Assembly (NCBI RefSeq): GCF_900130005.1
Contig: NZ_FQXP01000005.1
Span: 304,244-368,243, forward strand
Direction of reading: 5' to 3'
Source of the DNA: Clostridium collagenovorans DSM 3089
GTDB taxonomy: Bacteria; Bacillota; Clostridia; Clostridiales; Clostridiaceae
Length of the DNA: 64,000 nt
A program made the translations under genes and the position numbers. The notes below the pieces were generated by a model. That model saw nothing but the letters and a program-made list of their open reading frames with translations, made no database searches and was not told the DNA's origin. Position 1 is the stretch's first letter. Each line of letters opens with the position of its first letter. This document shows, in pieces, positions 27,177 through 37,292 of the stretch.

Positions 27177-27720
27177 ACTTTGTCTCCTTGTCTATCTTAT
27201 TTATAGCTTTTATAAATTCTTCTCTACATATTCCGTAATTATTTAATCTAGTTATAAGTTGTGTTGTATTGCCGTATCCTATACCAAGCTCTTTGCCCAA
27301 TAAATGTCTTCTTTCTTTAGCCTCTGGTATACCAGTAAGTCCAAAGAAAATCATATCATCTATAGTAAAATATTCTCTTTTTTCTGCAACATTACACTTA
27401 GCACCTTGTAAAGCTTTTAAAATAACCTGTGGATTTGCATTCTCGACACCTATGTCACCATCTTTTAAACCATCTTTTTTAGCTATGTATGCATGTTTAA
27501 TACCAGGTATCCTCTTTGATATTATACTTCTTATTTTTTCTCCTGCAAAATCTGGGTCAGTAAGTACTATAACTCCACATCTTTTTTGAGCTTCTCTTAT
27601 TTTGTCAATTACTTTTGCATTAATTCCAAAACCACCAACTGCTATAATCTCTGCATCAACAGCTCTCTTAACAGCAGTTATATCGTCTCTTCCTTCAACT
27701 ACTATAACTTCCTTAATCAT
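27160..27720 (-). CDS. rnmV: Ribonuclease M5
   Basis: About 186 residues from the ATG at 27720 (MIKEVIVVEGRDD), with GGAGG just upstream; an in-frame TTG 4 codons 5' lies on that site. The Toprim domain is clear (EVIVVEGRDDITAVKRAV, VVLTDPDFAGEKIR with catalytic acidic residues). It trims the 5S rRNA precursor. The C-terminal part (LLGKELGIGYGNTTQLITRLNNYGI) is the usual RNA-binding helix region. Operon with rsmA, as in most Firmicutes. Confidence 0.94.
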   Translation of the reverse strand: MIKEVIVVEGRDDITAVKRAVDAEIIAVGGFGINAKVIDKIREAQKRCGVIVLTDPDFAGEKIRSIISKRIPGIKHAYIAKKDGLKDGDIGVENANPQVILKALQGAKCNVAEKREYFTIDDMIFFGLTGIPEAKERRHLLGKELGIGYGNTTQLITRLNNYGICREEFIKAINKIDKETKYEQMD

Positions 27721-27945
27721 TTTTTCCTCCAACTCAGTTCATAAACACATATTTCTATTCTCTATGTAAACCGCTCGTATTCTGCTTCGTAACAAGGATA
27801 TACTATTAAAGTTATTTATAGTATATTCTCTTAACTCTACTTATTAATTATCTTTTTATTATACTACTTAATTTATAAAATAAAAACTTTTAATTAAATT
27901 ATAGCCTATTATTATAATTAGTAAGCAATATTTTTACCCAAAAAT

Positions 27946-27969
27946 AAAGAGGAGCTATTGCCCCTCTTT
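27946..27969 (-). terminator. Terminator after the G5/3D protein gene
   Basis: AAAGAGGGGC/GCTCCTCTTT (minus strand, one G-T pair) with a 4-nt loop, then ATTTTTGGG. The following 225 bases to rnmV are AT-rich and presumably contain its promoter. Confidence 0.8.
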
Positions 27970-28008
27970 TTAAATAAATATCATACTCTTGATGATAATT
28001 TGTACACT

Positions 28009-29031
28009 TTATTTTACAATGTACACTTTAACGTTCTTACGTCCCCATCTACAGCTTTCTTCATAACTGTTTAAGAAAACATCTATTATATTTCCTTTAA
28101 TTGCTCCACCAGTATCTTCAGCTATGGCATAACCATAACCCTCTACATATACTTTAGTTCCTAATGGAATTACTGATGGGTCAACTGCTATAGTACTGTA
28201 TCCACTTGGATTTCTTCTTGCTACTGTTCCTGTAGCAGTAATAGCAGTACTTGCTGCTCCTAATGGGTTGTAAGCTGTTGCTTCACAGTTAATTACCTTA
28301 CTGTAATTAAAACTTACACTTCCACCTCTTGAAGGTCTATAAACACCTAATGTTCCTAAAGCAACTATTTGCTTAACTGGTTCTCTTTGAACCTCATCTT
28401 TGACAACTTCTCTAGAAACTTCTTTTCCATCTTCAAAGGTTATCTTTGATGAAATTAATCTTTCACCATTTGCTCCCTCTTGAAGCACCTTTTCCTTGCC
28501 TTGTTCAATCTCATCTGTTTTTTGATATTCCTTATCAAATGCTATTTCTTGAACTTCATCTATAACTCTCTCTTGTACTCTAGTTATCTTAACATTTAAA
28601 CCCTCACTAACAGTTGTATCAACTGCTGGTTCAATTTTATCTAGATCGTTCATTGAAATACCTTCTGTATCTAGAACTTGGCCAACATTATCTTCTGCTG
28701 TTAAAACTTCTAATTCTTCATTGTCTACGGCCACTTTTACTTTAACGGCTCTCTTTATATCTACTACATCTCCGTCTGCTACTTCACTGTCCAGATTGAC
28801 AGATATCTTATCTTTTTCTCCAACTACTATACCATTAGCGTCTAATATCGCTTTTAGATTGTTCCTTAAAGTTGTTATTTTCATAACTTCATTATTTACC
28901 GACACTGTTATCGTTTTTCTCATGTTGAATATCACTATGGTCATTATCAATAATACCATAGTAAAGGCTATTATAGTTTTTGGTATAGCGGAAAAAAAAC
29001 TCTGTGAATTTTCTTTGGTCGCATTCCTCAT
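28009..29031 (-). CDS. YabE-like G5/3D-domain cell-wall protein
   Basis: A 340-residue protein anchored by an N-terminal helix (about residues 15-35). Two DUF348 (ubiquitin-like) repeats follow (ITVSVNNEVMKITTLRNNLKAIL; VKVAVDNEELEVLTAEDNVGQVL), then a G5 domain (YQKTDEIEQGKEKVLQEGANG). The C-terminal 3D domain has its three Asp (AIAVDPSVIPLGTKVYVEGYG, AIAEDTGGAIKGNIIDVFL) and the lytic-transglycosylase-like fold. It is the Firmicute counterpart of resuscitation-promoting factors, acting on peptidoglycan. GGGAGG precedes the ATG. It lies between tatD and rnmV, the usual clostridial order. Confidence 0.92.
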   Translation of the reverse strand: MRNATKENSQSFFSAIPKTIIAFTMVLLIMTIVIFNMRKTITVSVNNEVMKITTLRNNLKAILDANGIVVGEKDKISVNLDSEVADGDVVDIKRAVKVKVAVDNEELEVLTAEDNVGQVLDTEGISMNDLDKIEPAVDTTVSEGLNVKITRVQERVIDEVQEIAFDKEYQKTDEIEQGKEKVLQEGANGERLISSKITFEDGKEVSREVVKDEVQREPVKQIVALGTLGVYRPSRGGSVSFNYSKVINCEATAYNPLGAASTAITATGTVARRNPSGYSTIAVDPSVIPLGTKVYVEGYGYAIAEDTGGAIKGNIIDVFLNSYEESCRWGRKNVKVYIVK

Positions 29032-29241
29032 AACCTTACCTCCCTTTACGAGTCTTTAACATTATAACTTAAAGATGCTCATAAGTCAAATTTGCCCCTT
29101 AAAAGCCTTAAATAAGCTAATTTCAACTGATGTATATATGAAATCTATACTTCTTGCTTTTCGACATTTTCGGGGGCGTTTTGAGGGTTTAAAACATATT
29201 GTTTTATTATGAAGTATATGAGGAATTATTAATTATAATGA

Positions 29242-30003
29242 CTATATTTTAAAAAGCTCTTTTGTATTCTTTATAGTAATTGATTCTAGATCATTTTGAC
29301 TAAGATTTTTTATCTCTGATATTTTATCTATAACATAAGCTATATAGTCAGATCTATTCCTTTTTCCCCTATAAGGTGTTGGTGCCATGTAAGGTGCATC
29401 AGTTTCTACTATAAGTCTATTTAAAGGAATTTCTTCTACAACTTCCACCACTTTTTTAGCATTTTTGAAAGTCACAACTCCCCCAATTCCTATATAATAC
29501 CCCATTTTTATACATTCTCTTGCAAATTCAACACTTCCTGAAAAGCAGTGTACTACTCCTGTAACCTCTGGATATTCTTTCATTATTTCAAGAGTATCTC
29601 CATGTGCATCCCTGTCATGTATAACAACGGGTAATTTTAATTCTTTTGCAAGTTCCATCTGCTTTCTAAATGCATCCTTTTGGATATCATGTGAAGGATT
29701 TTCTTCCCAATAATAATCAAGACCAATCTCCCCTATAGCCTTAACCTTTGGATCCTTAGTAAACTCTTTAATTTTAGCAATATTTTTTTCTGTCAAATCT
29801 AGTGCATCACTGGGATGAATTCCTACAGCTGCATAAATAAATTCATATTTATTTGCAAGTTTAACAGAATCTATAGTACCTTGCATAGAAGCTCCACAGT
29901 TCAAAATGCCTATTATACCATTTTCCTTTAGTTCCTTAAGAACTTCTTCTCTATCCTCATTAAAACTTTCATCATCATAATGAGCATGTGAATCAAAAAT
30001 CAT
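29242..30003 (-). CDS. tatD: TatD-family metal-dependent DNase
   Basis: A 253-residue amidohydrolase-fold nuclease. Metal ligands sit in FDSHAHYDD (N terminus), AIGEIGLDYYW, PVVIHDRDAHGD, GVVHCFSGS and VETDAPYMAP. Family members are cytoplasmic 3'-5' DNases. GGAGG lies 7 bases before the ATG. It follows the DUF445 gene by 52 bases on the same strand and is probably co-transcribed with it. Confidence 0.94.
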   Translation of the reverse strand: MIFDSHAHYDDESFNEDREEVLKELKENGIIGILNCGASMQGTIDSVKLANKYEFIYAAVGIHPSDALDLTEKNIAKIKEFTKDPKVKAIGEIGLDYYWEENPSHDIQKDAFRKQMELAKELKLPVVIHDRDAHGDTLEIMKEYPEVTGVVHCFSGSVEFARECIKMGYYIGIGGVVTFKNAKKVVEVVEEIPLNRLIVETDAPYMAPTPYRGKRNRSDYIAYVIDKISEIKNLSQNDLESITIKNTKELFKI

Positions 30004-30055
30004 TTTAAGTCCTCCTACTCTACAAACCTTTTATTAACTAATAATTATTGTATAT

Positions 30056-31264
30056 TTATAATATAGACCCTATTATAGGTGATAATATTCCTATAAGTCC
30101 TCCTAGTAATCCCCCTAACCAAGTTATAGCACTTAATTCCTTGTTAGCAAGATCTAAAACTAGTTTTTCTGTAAATTCAATATCAAATTCATTAATTTTA
30201 TTTTCAACCATTTCAGATATATTAAACTTACTAATGAAAGCTTTGGCTTTACATCTCACTAGATTATTGTATATATTTCTAATAAGATGACTTGATACTT
30301 TCTTCAACTTTTCAACATCATCTCCAATAATATCAGCTATTGGCCTAGATATAATATTTTCAATAATACTATCCACTACGGGCTTTAATTTATTAGCCAT
30401 ATTCTCATCCTTCATAACTGTTAATATTTTATCACTTATGAAGTTAGATAAAGTATCTATAGTATCAACTGATAATTCATCCATGGTAGTTTCAAAAACT
30501 CTATCCATCAAAGAACCATTAATCATTTGAGCAATCTCTTTTTTATTTTCATCATTATCTAAGAAATTATTTACTTCTGGAAGTAAATAATCATATATTA
30601 CATTTGAATTTATAAACATAGAAACCATAGGGCTAAGCCTTGTACTTATAGCTTCATCTATAGCCTTCTTTATTTTCACTTCTGTACTTTCAGAACCTAA
30701 TACCTTCTTTAATTCCTCCGCAATAATATCTCTCTTATTAAATATCATACTTTTAATTGATAACTTAATATTATCTGGAATTAAGCTATCAATTGTTTTG
30801 TTTCCACTTAAAGACTTGTTAACCTCTTCATATATAAGATTTTTAAGTCCTTTATCTGTTTCTTCTGAGTTAAGATATTCAATTATTATTTTCTCTATTT
30901 GAGTAGATAACAATCCTCTTAAATCTAAATCTAAGTTTAATTTATCTACATAGTCATTTATTGTTTTTCTTTCTTTAATAACTATCTCTAATTCATCATT
31001 AACCCACTTCTCTAAACTTTCTTCAATTTCCTTATTACAAAGAGATTCTACTATATCATCCTCAGTTATAAGATGTTCTCCAACAGTCTTTCCAACACTC
31101 TTTGCAATTCTAAATCTTTCCTTTGGTATTAACCCTGGTGTAAACGGAATTCTTACACCAAATATTCTTTTTTCATTATATGGTCTAAAAATCATTTTTA
31201 TAGCGATATAGTTTGTTAAATATCCTATAACTGCTCCTATAACTGCTGCAATTAAATATTTCAT
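30056..31264 (-). CDS. DUF445 family membrane protein
   Basis: A 402-residue protein with a membrane helix at each end (residues 1-20 LIAAVIGAVIGYLTNYIAI; C-terminal ITWLGGLLGGLIGILSPIIG) and a long, charged helical middle. This is the DUF445 (YheB-like) layout. The motif FRPYNEKRIFGVRIPFTPGLIPKER after the first helix is the family hallmark. Function is unknown in general; YheB has been linked to the spore or cell envelope. AGAGGAG precedes the ATG. Upstream of tatD. Confidence 0.88.
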   Translation of the reverse strand: MKYLIAAVIGAVIGYLTNYIAIKMIFRPYNEKRIFGVRIPFTPGLIPKERFRIAKSVGKTVGEHLITEDDIVESLCNKEIEESLEKWVNDELEIVIKERKTINDYVDKLNLDLDLRGLLSTQIEKIIIEYLNSEETDKGLKNLIYEEVNKSLSGNKTIDSLIPDNIKLSIKSMIFNKRDIIAEELKKVLGSESTEVKIKKAIDEAISTRLSPMVSMFINSNVIYDYLLPEVNNFLDNDENKKEIAQMINGSLMDRVFETTMDELSVDTIDTLSNFISDKILTVMKDENMANKLKPVVDSIIENIISRPIADIIGDDVEKLKKVSSHLIRNIYNNLVRCKAKAFISKFNISEMVENKINEFDIEFTEKLVLDLANKELSAITWLGGLLGGLIGILSPIIGSIL

Positions 31265-31717
31265 AGTTCTCCTCTAGGGTTCCCCTCCTTTAGCTTAAGT
31301 TCACCTTAATTATAATGCAAAAACTTTATTTTTTCAAAAAATCCCTACATTATATATACTCTTAAATTGCACATATGAATTTATATATTTTTGCTTTCTA
31401 AAATAACTAGTTTAGCTCTAATGTTGTATTACCTAAAAAAGTAATTTTTAAATTATAATAAAGGACTTATACTTTCATGAAAATAGCTTCTATATTATAA
31501 TGTTTTTTTCATTATAATACACTAGAAGTAAATTTATAACAGTAATTTTTTATATACATCACTATATACATTCCATTTAATTTTACACCTTTATTTACAA
31601 ATAAAGTCACAGCTAATTATTACATTTAGTTTTAATATACTAAATTTTTTCCAACTTAAAATTCATATGCTATATCTTATATTGTTCATTTTAAAACTTA
31701 TTAATGGATATATTAGA
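31265..31717. other. Intergenic region, metG to DUF445
   Basis: About 450 AT-rich bases with no open frame carrying a ribosome site. It holds the metG terminator at its right end and presumably the DUF445 promoter at its left end. Nothing else is recognised. Confidence 0.5.
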
Positions 31718-31744
31718 AAAGACACAGCTATATACTGCGTCTTT
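31718..31744 (-). terminator. metG terminator
   Basis: AAAGACGCAG/CTGTGTCTTT (minus strand, one G-T pair) with a 7-nt loop, then TCTAAT. It ends the metG transcript. Confidence 0.75.
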
Positions 31745-31815
31745 CTATATACCCTTACTTATTAATATATTCTAAACACCTGTTTTTTCCATTGTTTTTT
31801 GAATTTTTACATCCA

Positions 31816-33774
31816 TTATCTAACAACACTACCAGTTGGAAGCTTTCCAGGGTCAGCTAAGAATAATTTACTATCATCATTAGTTGATGCTGCTAAAATC
31901 ATTCCTTGTGATAATTCCCCTCTTAATGTTACAGGTTTTAAGTTTGCAACTAAAACTACATATTTTCCAACTAACTCTTCTGGTTTGTAATGACATGCAA
32001 TCCCTGAAACTACCTGTCTTACTTCTCCACCTAAATCAACTTTAAGTTTCAAAAGTTTCTTAGCTTTCTTTATTGGCTCACATTCTAAAACCTTAACAAC
32101 TCTCAAATCTATCTTTTCGAAATCATCAATTGTAATTTCTTCTTTAATAGGAGTCATTTCTTGAACTTCTTCAACAGCTTCTTGAGCTACTTGAGCTACT
32201 AATCTTTGCTCTTCAGCTATCTTGTTAAGCTCTTCTAACTTCTTCTCAACATCTATTCTTGGGAAGATAACTCCAGTTTTATTAACCTTAGTTCCTGCTT
32301 GAGTACCATCGAAGGATGCTAAGCTATCCCAAGTTGTTAAATCAACATTTAATTGCTCGTTGATTCTTTCACTTGTCTTTGGTAAGAATGCAGATACTAA
32401 AACTGATGTGAATCTTAAAGCTTCAGCTAAATTATATAAAACAGTTGCTAATCTATCTTTCTTTTCTTCATCTTTTCCAAGTACCCATGGTTCTGTCTCA
32501 TCTATAAATTTATTTGTTCTTCTAATTAAAGCCCAAATGTGATCTAAAGCTTGAGGAATTCTTAAATCATCAATAGCTTCTTCAACTAACTTTGGAGTTT
32601 TTAATGCAAGTGTTATTAATTCGTCATCAACAGCTTCCTTAATTACTGGTGCTGGAATATGACCATCAAAATATTTATCAATCATTGTAACAGTTCTTGA
32701 AACTAAGTTACCTAGATCATTAGCTAAATCTGAATTTGTCTTTTTGATAAATATCTCATTACTAAAGATACCATCTGCACCAAATGGAATTTCATGTAGT
32801 AAATAATATCTTACTGCATCAACACCAAAATGATTTACTAACATTACAGGGTCTACAATGTTACCTTTAGATTTAGACATCTTACCACCTTCAAGCATTA
32901 ACCATCCGTGTCCAAATACTTGTTTTGGAAGTGGTAAATCTAATGCCATAAGCATTATTGGCCAATAAATAGTATGGAATCTTAAAATATCCTTTCCTAT
33001 TAAATGTACATCTGCTGGCCAATATTTTTCCATAAGATTTTCTTCATTATTAAATGCACCTAAAGCTGTAATATAGTTTGAAAGTGCATCTATCCAAACA
33101 TACACAACATGCCCTGGATCAAACTCAACAGGAACTCCCCAATCAAAAGATGTTCTTGAAATACAAAGGTCTTGTAATCCAGGTTTTAAGAAGTTATTTA
33201 ACATCTCATTCTTTCTTGATTCTGGTTGAATAAATTCTGGATGAGTTTCTATATATTCAATTAATTTATCTGCATACTTAGACATTTTAAAGAAATAAGA
33301 CTCTTCCTTAGCTTTTTCTACTGGTCTACCACAATCAGGACATTTTCCATCTACTGCTTGAGTTTCTGTCCAGAAAGACTCACATGGTGTACAATATAAT
33401 CCTTCATAAGAACTCTTATATATATCACCTTGGTCATATAATTTCTTGAAAATTGCTTTTACAGAATCCATATGATATTCATCAGTAGTTCTGATAAATT
33501 TGTCATATTTAACATCCATGATGTTCCAAAGTTCTTTTATACCTTCAACAATTTCATCAACATAAGCTTTTGGTGTAACACCTTTTTCTTCTGCTATTCT
33601 TTGAATCTTTTGTCCGTGCTCATCTGAACCTGTTAAAAACATTACATCATAACCTGTTAATCTTTTAAATCTTGCAACAGCATCAGCAGCAACTGTTGTA
33701 TAGGTATTACCTATGTGAAGTTTTGCTGATGGATAATATATAGGTGTAGTAATATAATATGGTTTTTTACTCAT
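31816..33774 (-). CDS. metG: Methionyl-tRNA synthetase
   Basis: A 652-residue class I synthetase. YPSAKLHIGNTY holds the HIGH motif and KMSKSKGNIVDP the KMSKS loop. A zinc knuckle (CTPCESFW, CPDCGRPVEKA) sits in the connective peptide. The C-terminal tRNA-binding OB domain (FEKIDLRVVKVLECEPIKKAKKLLKL) is fused, making it the long form. GGAGG precedes the ATG. Controlled by the T-box leader immediately upstream. Confidence 0.96.
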   Translation of the reverse strand: MSKKPYYITTPIYYPSAKLHIGNTYTTVAADAVARFKRLTGYDVMFLTGSDEHGQKIQRIAEEKGVTPKAYVDEIVEGIKELWNIMDVKYDKFIRTTDEYHMDSVKAIFKKLYDQGDIYKSSYEGLYCTPCESFWTETQAVDGKCPDCGRPVEKAKEESYFFKMSKYADKLIEYIETHPEFIQPESRKNEMLNNFLKPGLQDLCISRTSFDWGVPVEFDPGHVVYVWIDALSNYITALGAFNNEENLMEKYWPADVHLIGKDILRFHTIYWPIMLMALDLPLPKQVFGHGWLMLEGGKMSKSKGNIVDPVMLVNHFGVDAVRYYLLHEIPFGADGIFSNEIFIKKTNSDLANDLGNLVSRTVTMIDKYFDGHIPAPVIKEAVDDELITLALKTPKLVEEAIDDLRIPQALDHIWALIRRTNKFIDETEPWVLGKDEEKKDRLATVLYNLAEALRFTSVLVSAFLPKTSERINEQLNVDLTTWDSLASFDGTQAGTKVNKTGVIFPRIDVEKKLEELNKIAEEQRLVAQVAQEAVEEVQEMTPIKEEITIDDFEKIDLRVVKVLECEPIKKAKKLLKLKVDLGGEVRQVVSGIACHYKPEELVGKYVVLVANLKPVTLRGELSQGMILAASTNDDSKLFLADPGKLPTGSVVR

Positions 33775-33802
33775 ACTTTTTAATCCTCCTTGTTGAAAAA
33801 AA

Positions 33803-34085
33803 ATGCCTCTAAGCTTATCTATAAGCTTAGAGGCATATTATTTACGCGTTACCACTCTAATTCATCCTTATTTCTCAATAAGGATCTCAATAGGTATATA
33901 TTTCTATCGTACCCTTCAATATAACGGTTGAAACCGAAACATCTTAAATATATCACTTTCAATATAAATTCAGATGTTTTGCTCAGAGTCCATGTTCATA
34001 AGATCTTTTATCACCAGCTTTCACCTACCCTGGCTCTCTTTAGATAATCTCCCTTATTACTCTTCTCTTCATAGCTTTTTATGAT
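33803..34085 (-). promoter_or_regulatory. T-box leader of metG (methionine specific)
   Basis: Minus-strand leader with AGAGAGCCAGGGTAGGTG (stem I), a probable ATG specifier (33991-33993, within GAACATGGACT) and the T-box signature AGAGTGGTAACGCG (around 33844-33857). It ends in a 15-bp terminator (ATGCCTCTAAGCTTA and complement, 33803-33836) plus T run. Uncharged tRNA-Met should relieve termination. Confidence 0.92.
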
Positions 34086-34443
34086 TTATAATTAAAATCC
34101 CTTAGGATATAATCCTTCTCTTTAAAAACAACACATTAAAACTTATTTTGAATCTTATTGAATATAATATGCTTAACACAAAATTATAATACACTTAAAT
34201 CCAAATTAATAAAATATGTTTCATTAAATTAATTTACACTTTAACTTATTTATGTTTTTTTGTCAAGGCTATATTATAAAGTTACATTTAAATCAATTTA
34301 AGATTTTACTTTTTATAACTTAAATGTTATTATATATTCAATTATATTCTTACTTTGTCTAATTAAAAAACTTCTTTGTTTTCATCTTTAATATTTATCT
34401 TTAAAGCAGCTTATTCTATTACTAAATATCCATAGGAGGTTTT

Positions 34444-34623
34444 ATGAAAGTTAAAATACGCAAAAATATTTTTTTATTATTTCTAGCATATTTACTTATT
34501 TCTGTTACTATTCTATTTTTCATATGGGCAGTATACAAAAAATCTTATTCTTCTATACCTATGACTGCTTTTTTAATTTATTATTTTATATTTCTAATCA
34601 ATAATCTGAAAAAACAACTTTAA
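34444..34623 (+). CDS. Small membrane protein, 59 aa
   Basis: A 59-residue gene read from the sequence: ATAGGAGG ends 4 bases before the ATG at 34444, and TAA is at 34621-34623. The product MKVKIRKNIFLLFLAYLLI... has a basic N terminus and two hydrophobic helices (about residues 9-30 and 40-54), ending INNLKKQL. It is therefore probably a two-pass membrane peptide. No family is recognised and there is no toxin-antitoxin partner in view. It stands alone between the metG leader and a bidirectional terminator. Confidence 0.6.
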   Translation: MKVKIRKNIFLLFLAYLLISVTILFFIWAVYKKSYSSIPMTAFLIYYFIFLINNLKKQL

Positions 34624-34818
34624 TTATAAGCATTTTATCCACTTAATTATAAAAAAATAATCATCTCAAAAGTAATTTTACATAAAATAAATAAAAAACT
34701 AAATTTTTATAAAAAACTTTTATTTTATATGTATATTATTCTTTAAATGGTTAATAATATTAATACATATATGATCCCCCTAATTATATATGTATCCCCC
34801 ATTTAGCATTTATAATGC

Positions 34819-34853
34819 AAAAGTCCTACTTGAGTGCCCTCAGTAGGACTTTC
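34819..34853. terminator. Bidirectional terminator
   Basis: AAAGTCCTACTTGAG pairs with CTCAGTAGGACTTT (one bulge), 4-nt loop, T-rich on the plus side. It ends the 59-aa gene about 195 bases downstream. Confidence 0.75.
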
Positions 34854-34867
34854 TTCATTAAATAAAA

Positions 34868-34923
34868 AAAGATCTAGATACAATATCTCAATACCTTAAA
34901 TTGAGTACTATATCTAAATCTTT
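34868..34923 (-). terminator. 56-nt palindromic terminator of the EamA gene
   Basis: Imperfect hairpin (AAAGATCTAGATA... ATTGAGTA... TATCTAAATCTTT). On the minus strand it ends in GATCTTTTTTTATTT, a clear T tract for the transporter at 35028-35948. Confidence 0.7.
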
Positions 34924-35027
34924 ATATCTTAATTACCCTTTTAATTTTAAATCAACATTTTTTATTTCCCCAAATAAAAAACATAATTATTTCATGTAGT
35001 CTAATATATCTTAAAATTATTTAAAAC

Positions 35028-35948
35028 TTATGCAACATCCTCTAAGTCTTTTTTCTTATTTCCCCTTAAGAAGTTCAACTTAGTTTCAGCTGTGATTAGT
35101 CCAACTAAAATAAATGCACATCCAATAACCATCTTAACAGTAAATAATTCTCCTAGAATTATAACTGATGCTAAAGCACCAAATACACTCTCTAAAGATA
35201 AAATTATAGCTGCATGAGTTGATGTCGTATATTTTTGTGCTGAGTTTTGAATAATATATGCAACCATAGTGCTTACTGCACCTAAGTAAAATACCGCTGC
35301 CCATCCTACTGTTGGTACATTAGTAGGCATTCCTTCCCCTGATATAAGGACCGCGATTACTGAAAGTATCATAGCCGTTGCCATTTGTAATACTGTTATT
35401 ATAATTGGGTCTGACTTTTGTGTAAAATGCTCCACAACTATAATATACATTGCAAAGAATACCGCACAAACAACTGTTAAGCCGTCCCCTAAAAGCTGAG
35501 TACTCTCGAAAGAAGCCTCACCATTTAAACTTAACAATCCCATACCTAATAAGCATATAAAAGTCGCTGCAAAAGTATAGTTATCAGGTTTCTTTTTCTT
35601 TACAAACCAATAAAAAAATGGAACCATAACTACGTTTAATCCAGTTAAAAAAGACTGTTTTCCTGGAGTGGTATAATTAAGTCCTACTGTTTGAGTAGTA
35701 AATGCTAAAAATAATACAATACCTACTATAACCCCAGCTTTTACGTCTTGTTTATTGATTTTTTTAAGCTTTTTAAAGAATATTATTGCCATTAATACAA
35801 AGGCTACTCCGAATCTTATGGCCATTGTATAATATGTACCTATCCCATTACTTAAAGATAAATCAGTAGCAACAAATCCTAAGCCCCATATTAAAGCACA
35901 TAGCAATAAGGCTAAATCTGCCATTACAGTTTTCTTCTTTTCGTTCAT
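35028..35948 (-). CDS. EamA/DMT-superfamily transporter
   Basis: About 306 residues from the ATG at 35948 (MNEKKKTVMADLALLLCALIWGLGF); GAGGGGG lies 12 bases upstream, and an open stretch 13 codons 5' overlaps that site. Ten hydrophobic helices in two EamA repeats (ALIWGLGFVATDLSL; LGAVSTMVAYIIQNSAQKYTTSTHAAIILSLESVFGAL) define a DMT exporter. It is transcribed after, but apparently separate from, the hydroxyproline operon (terminator at 36078), so export of a proline-related compound is only a speculation. Confidence 0.85.
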   Translation of the reverse strand: MNEKKKTVMADLALLLCALIWGLGFVATDLSLSNGIGTYYTMAIRFGVAFVLMAIIFFKKLKKINKQDVKAGVIVGIVLFLAFTTQTVGLNYTTPGKQSFLTGLNVVMVPFFYWFVKKKKPDNYTFAATFICLLGMGLLSLNGEASFESTQLLGDGLTVVCAVFFAMYIIVVEHFTQKSDPIIITVLQMATAMILSVIAVLISGEGMPTNVPTVGWAAVFYLGAVSTMVAYIIQNSAQKYTTSTHAAIILSLESVFGALASVIILGELFTVKMVIGCAFILVGLITAETKLNFLRGNKKKDLEDVA

Positions 35949-36077
35949 TATAATTAAATCCCCCTCTTTTGAAATCAATCGTCTCATGCCTTAAAACGAT
36001 TTTTTTCTTAAATTATCTTAATAATCATACATCATTATAAAGATAAGTTCCAGTAAAAGGTTTTCTATTCTTTTACT

Positions 36078-36106
36078 AATTAAGACTCTATAATAGAGTC
36101 TTAATT
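36078..36106. terminator. Terminator after the hydroxyproline operon
   Basis: AATTAAGACTCTA/TAGAGTCTTAATT, a perfect 13-bp stem with a 3-nt loop, 80 bases past the peptidase stop. The T tract is better on the plus strand, but it lies where the five-gene transcript should end. Confidence 0.65.
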
Positions 36107-36187
36107 ATATTTTATCCCCACTTTTAGCTCAACTTTATCCCCAAAGAGCCAAGTAACCACTTACTAAACCGTTATAGGCTTATATTT

Positions 36188-37258
36188 TTACTTTATACAA
36201 ATTAATTCTTTAGAAGTTTTTGTTAGAATTTCTACTCCATCATTTTTAACAACAACAGTATCTTCTATTCTAACTCCACCCCAATCAGGAATATAAAGAC
36301 CTGGTTCTACAGTTACAACACAGTTTTCTTCGAAAACTCTGTTCCCCGCGTAACTTATAAATGGCTGTTCATGTAATTCTAAGCCCACACCATGACCTAT
36401 ACCTGAATAATAGTATTCTATATACTTTTCTGAAGCTGCTCTTGCTAAATCATCTGGAGTCTTTGTTGAAACACCAGTTTTAATAGAGTTTTGAGCATCC
36501 TCTTGAGCCTTTTTCACCATATTATATATTTCTAGTTGCTTTTCATCAGGTGTGCCCATAACTATTGTTCTTGTCATATCAGAACGATATCCATTATACA
36601 TAGCGCCATAATCAAATAATAAAAAATCCCCATCTTCTATTACTTTATCCCCTGGCTGCCCATGTAGAAGAGATGTTTTAGCACCTGAAATTAGAATAGT
36701 ATCAAAAGCAAGTCCATCTGCACCTTCTTTTTTCATATAATATTCTAATTCTAAAGATACTTCTTTTTCAGTCATTCCAACTTTAACGAAGTCTAATATT
36801 TTAGAAAAGGCTTTATCAGCAATAATTGCTGCTTTTCTTGTACATTCTATTTCTTCTTCATCTTTAACATATCTTAAATCTTCAATAATTCCATCAGTTG
36901 GAACTAATTGAGCTGTAGTTAAACAATTCTTTAATTTTTCATATAAAGAAAAACTAACCACTTCTTGCTCAAAAGCAATTTTAGAAATATTATTCTCTTT
37001 AGCAATAGCTTCAACTGATTGTCCTAAAGTATTTCCTGGTCTTGCCCATTTTTCAACTATGAATCCTGGACATTGCTTTTCAGCCTGCTCCGTATATCTT
37101 CCATCAGTAATTACATACTGTTTCTCAGGTGTTATAAATAAATACGCACCTGAATCAGTAAACCCACTAATGTATCTAACATTAGGAACCTTACTTATAA
37201 AGAATCCGTCAATCCCCTGACTTCTCATAACTTCTTTTAATCTACTTAATCTTTTCAT
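36188..37258 (-). CDS. M24 family Xaa-Pro peptidase
   Basis: About 356 residues from the ATG at 37258 (TAGGTGAG upstream); three codons 5' are also open. The creatinase-like N-terminal domain is followed by the pita-bread catalytic domain with its five metal ligands: DYGAMYNGYRSDMTRT (two Asp), GIGHGVGLELHEQP (His), VVTVEPGLY (Glu) and GGVRIEDTV (Glu). It removes residues next to proline from peptides, in the cytoplasm. As last gene of the hypD unit, 25 bases after proC, it probably releases Pro/Hyp from collagen-like peptides for the enzymes upstream. Confidence 0.92.
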   Translation of the reverse strand: MKRLSRLKEVMRSQGIDGFFISKVPNVRYISGFTDSGAYLFITPEKQYVITDGRYTEQAEKQCPGFIVEKWARPGNTLGQSVEAIAKENNISKIAFEQEVVSFSLYEKLKNCLTTAQLVPTDGIIEDLRYVKDEEEIECTRKAAIIADKAFSKILDFVKVGMTEKEVSLELEYYMKKEGADGLAFDTILISGAKTSLLHGQPGDKVIEDGDFLLFDYGAMYNGYRSDMTRTIVMGTPDEKQLEIYNMVKKAQEDAQNSIKTGVSTKTPDDLARAASEKYIEYYYSGIGHGVGLELHEQPFISYAGNRVFEENCVVTVEPGLYIPDWGGVRIEDTVVVKNDGVEILTKTSKELICIK

Positions 37259-37292
37259 ACAACTCACCTACTGTGTTTTAAAGTAAAGTATC

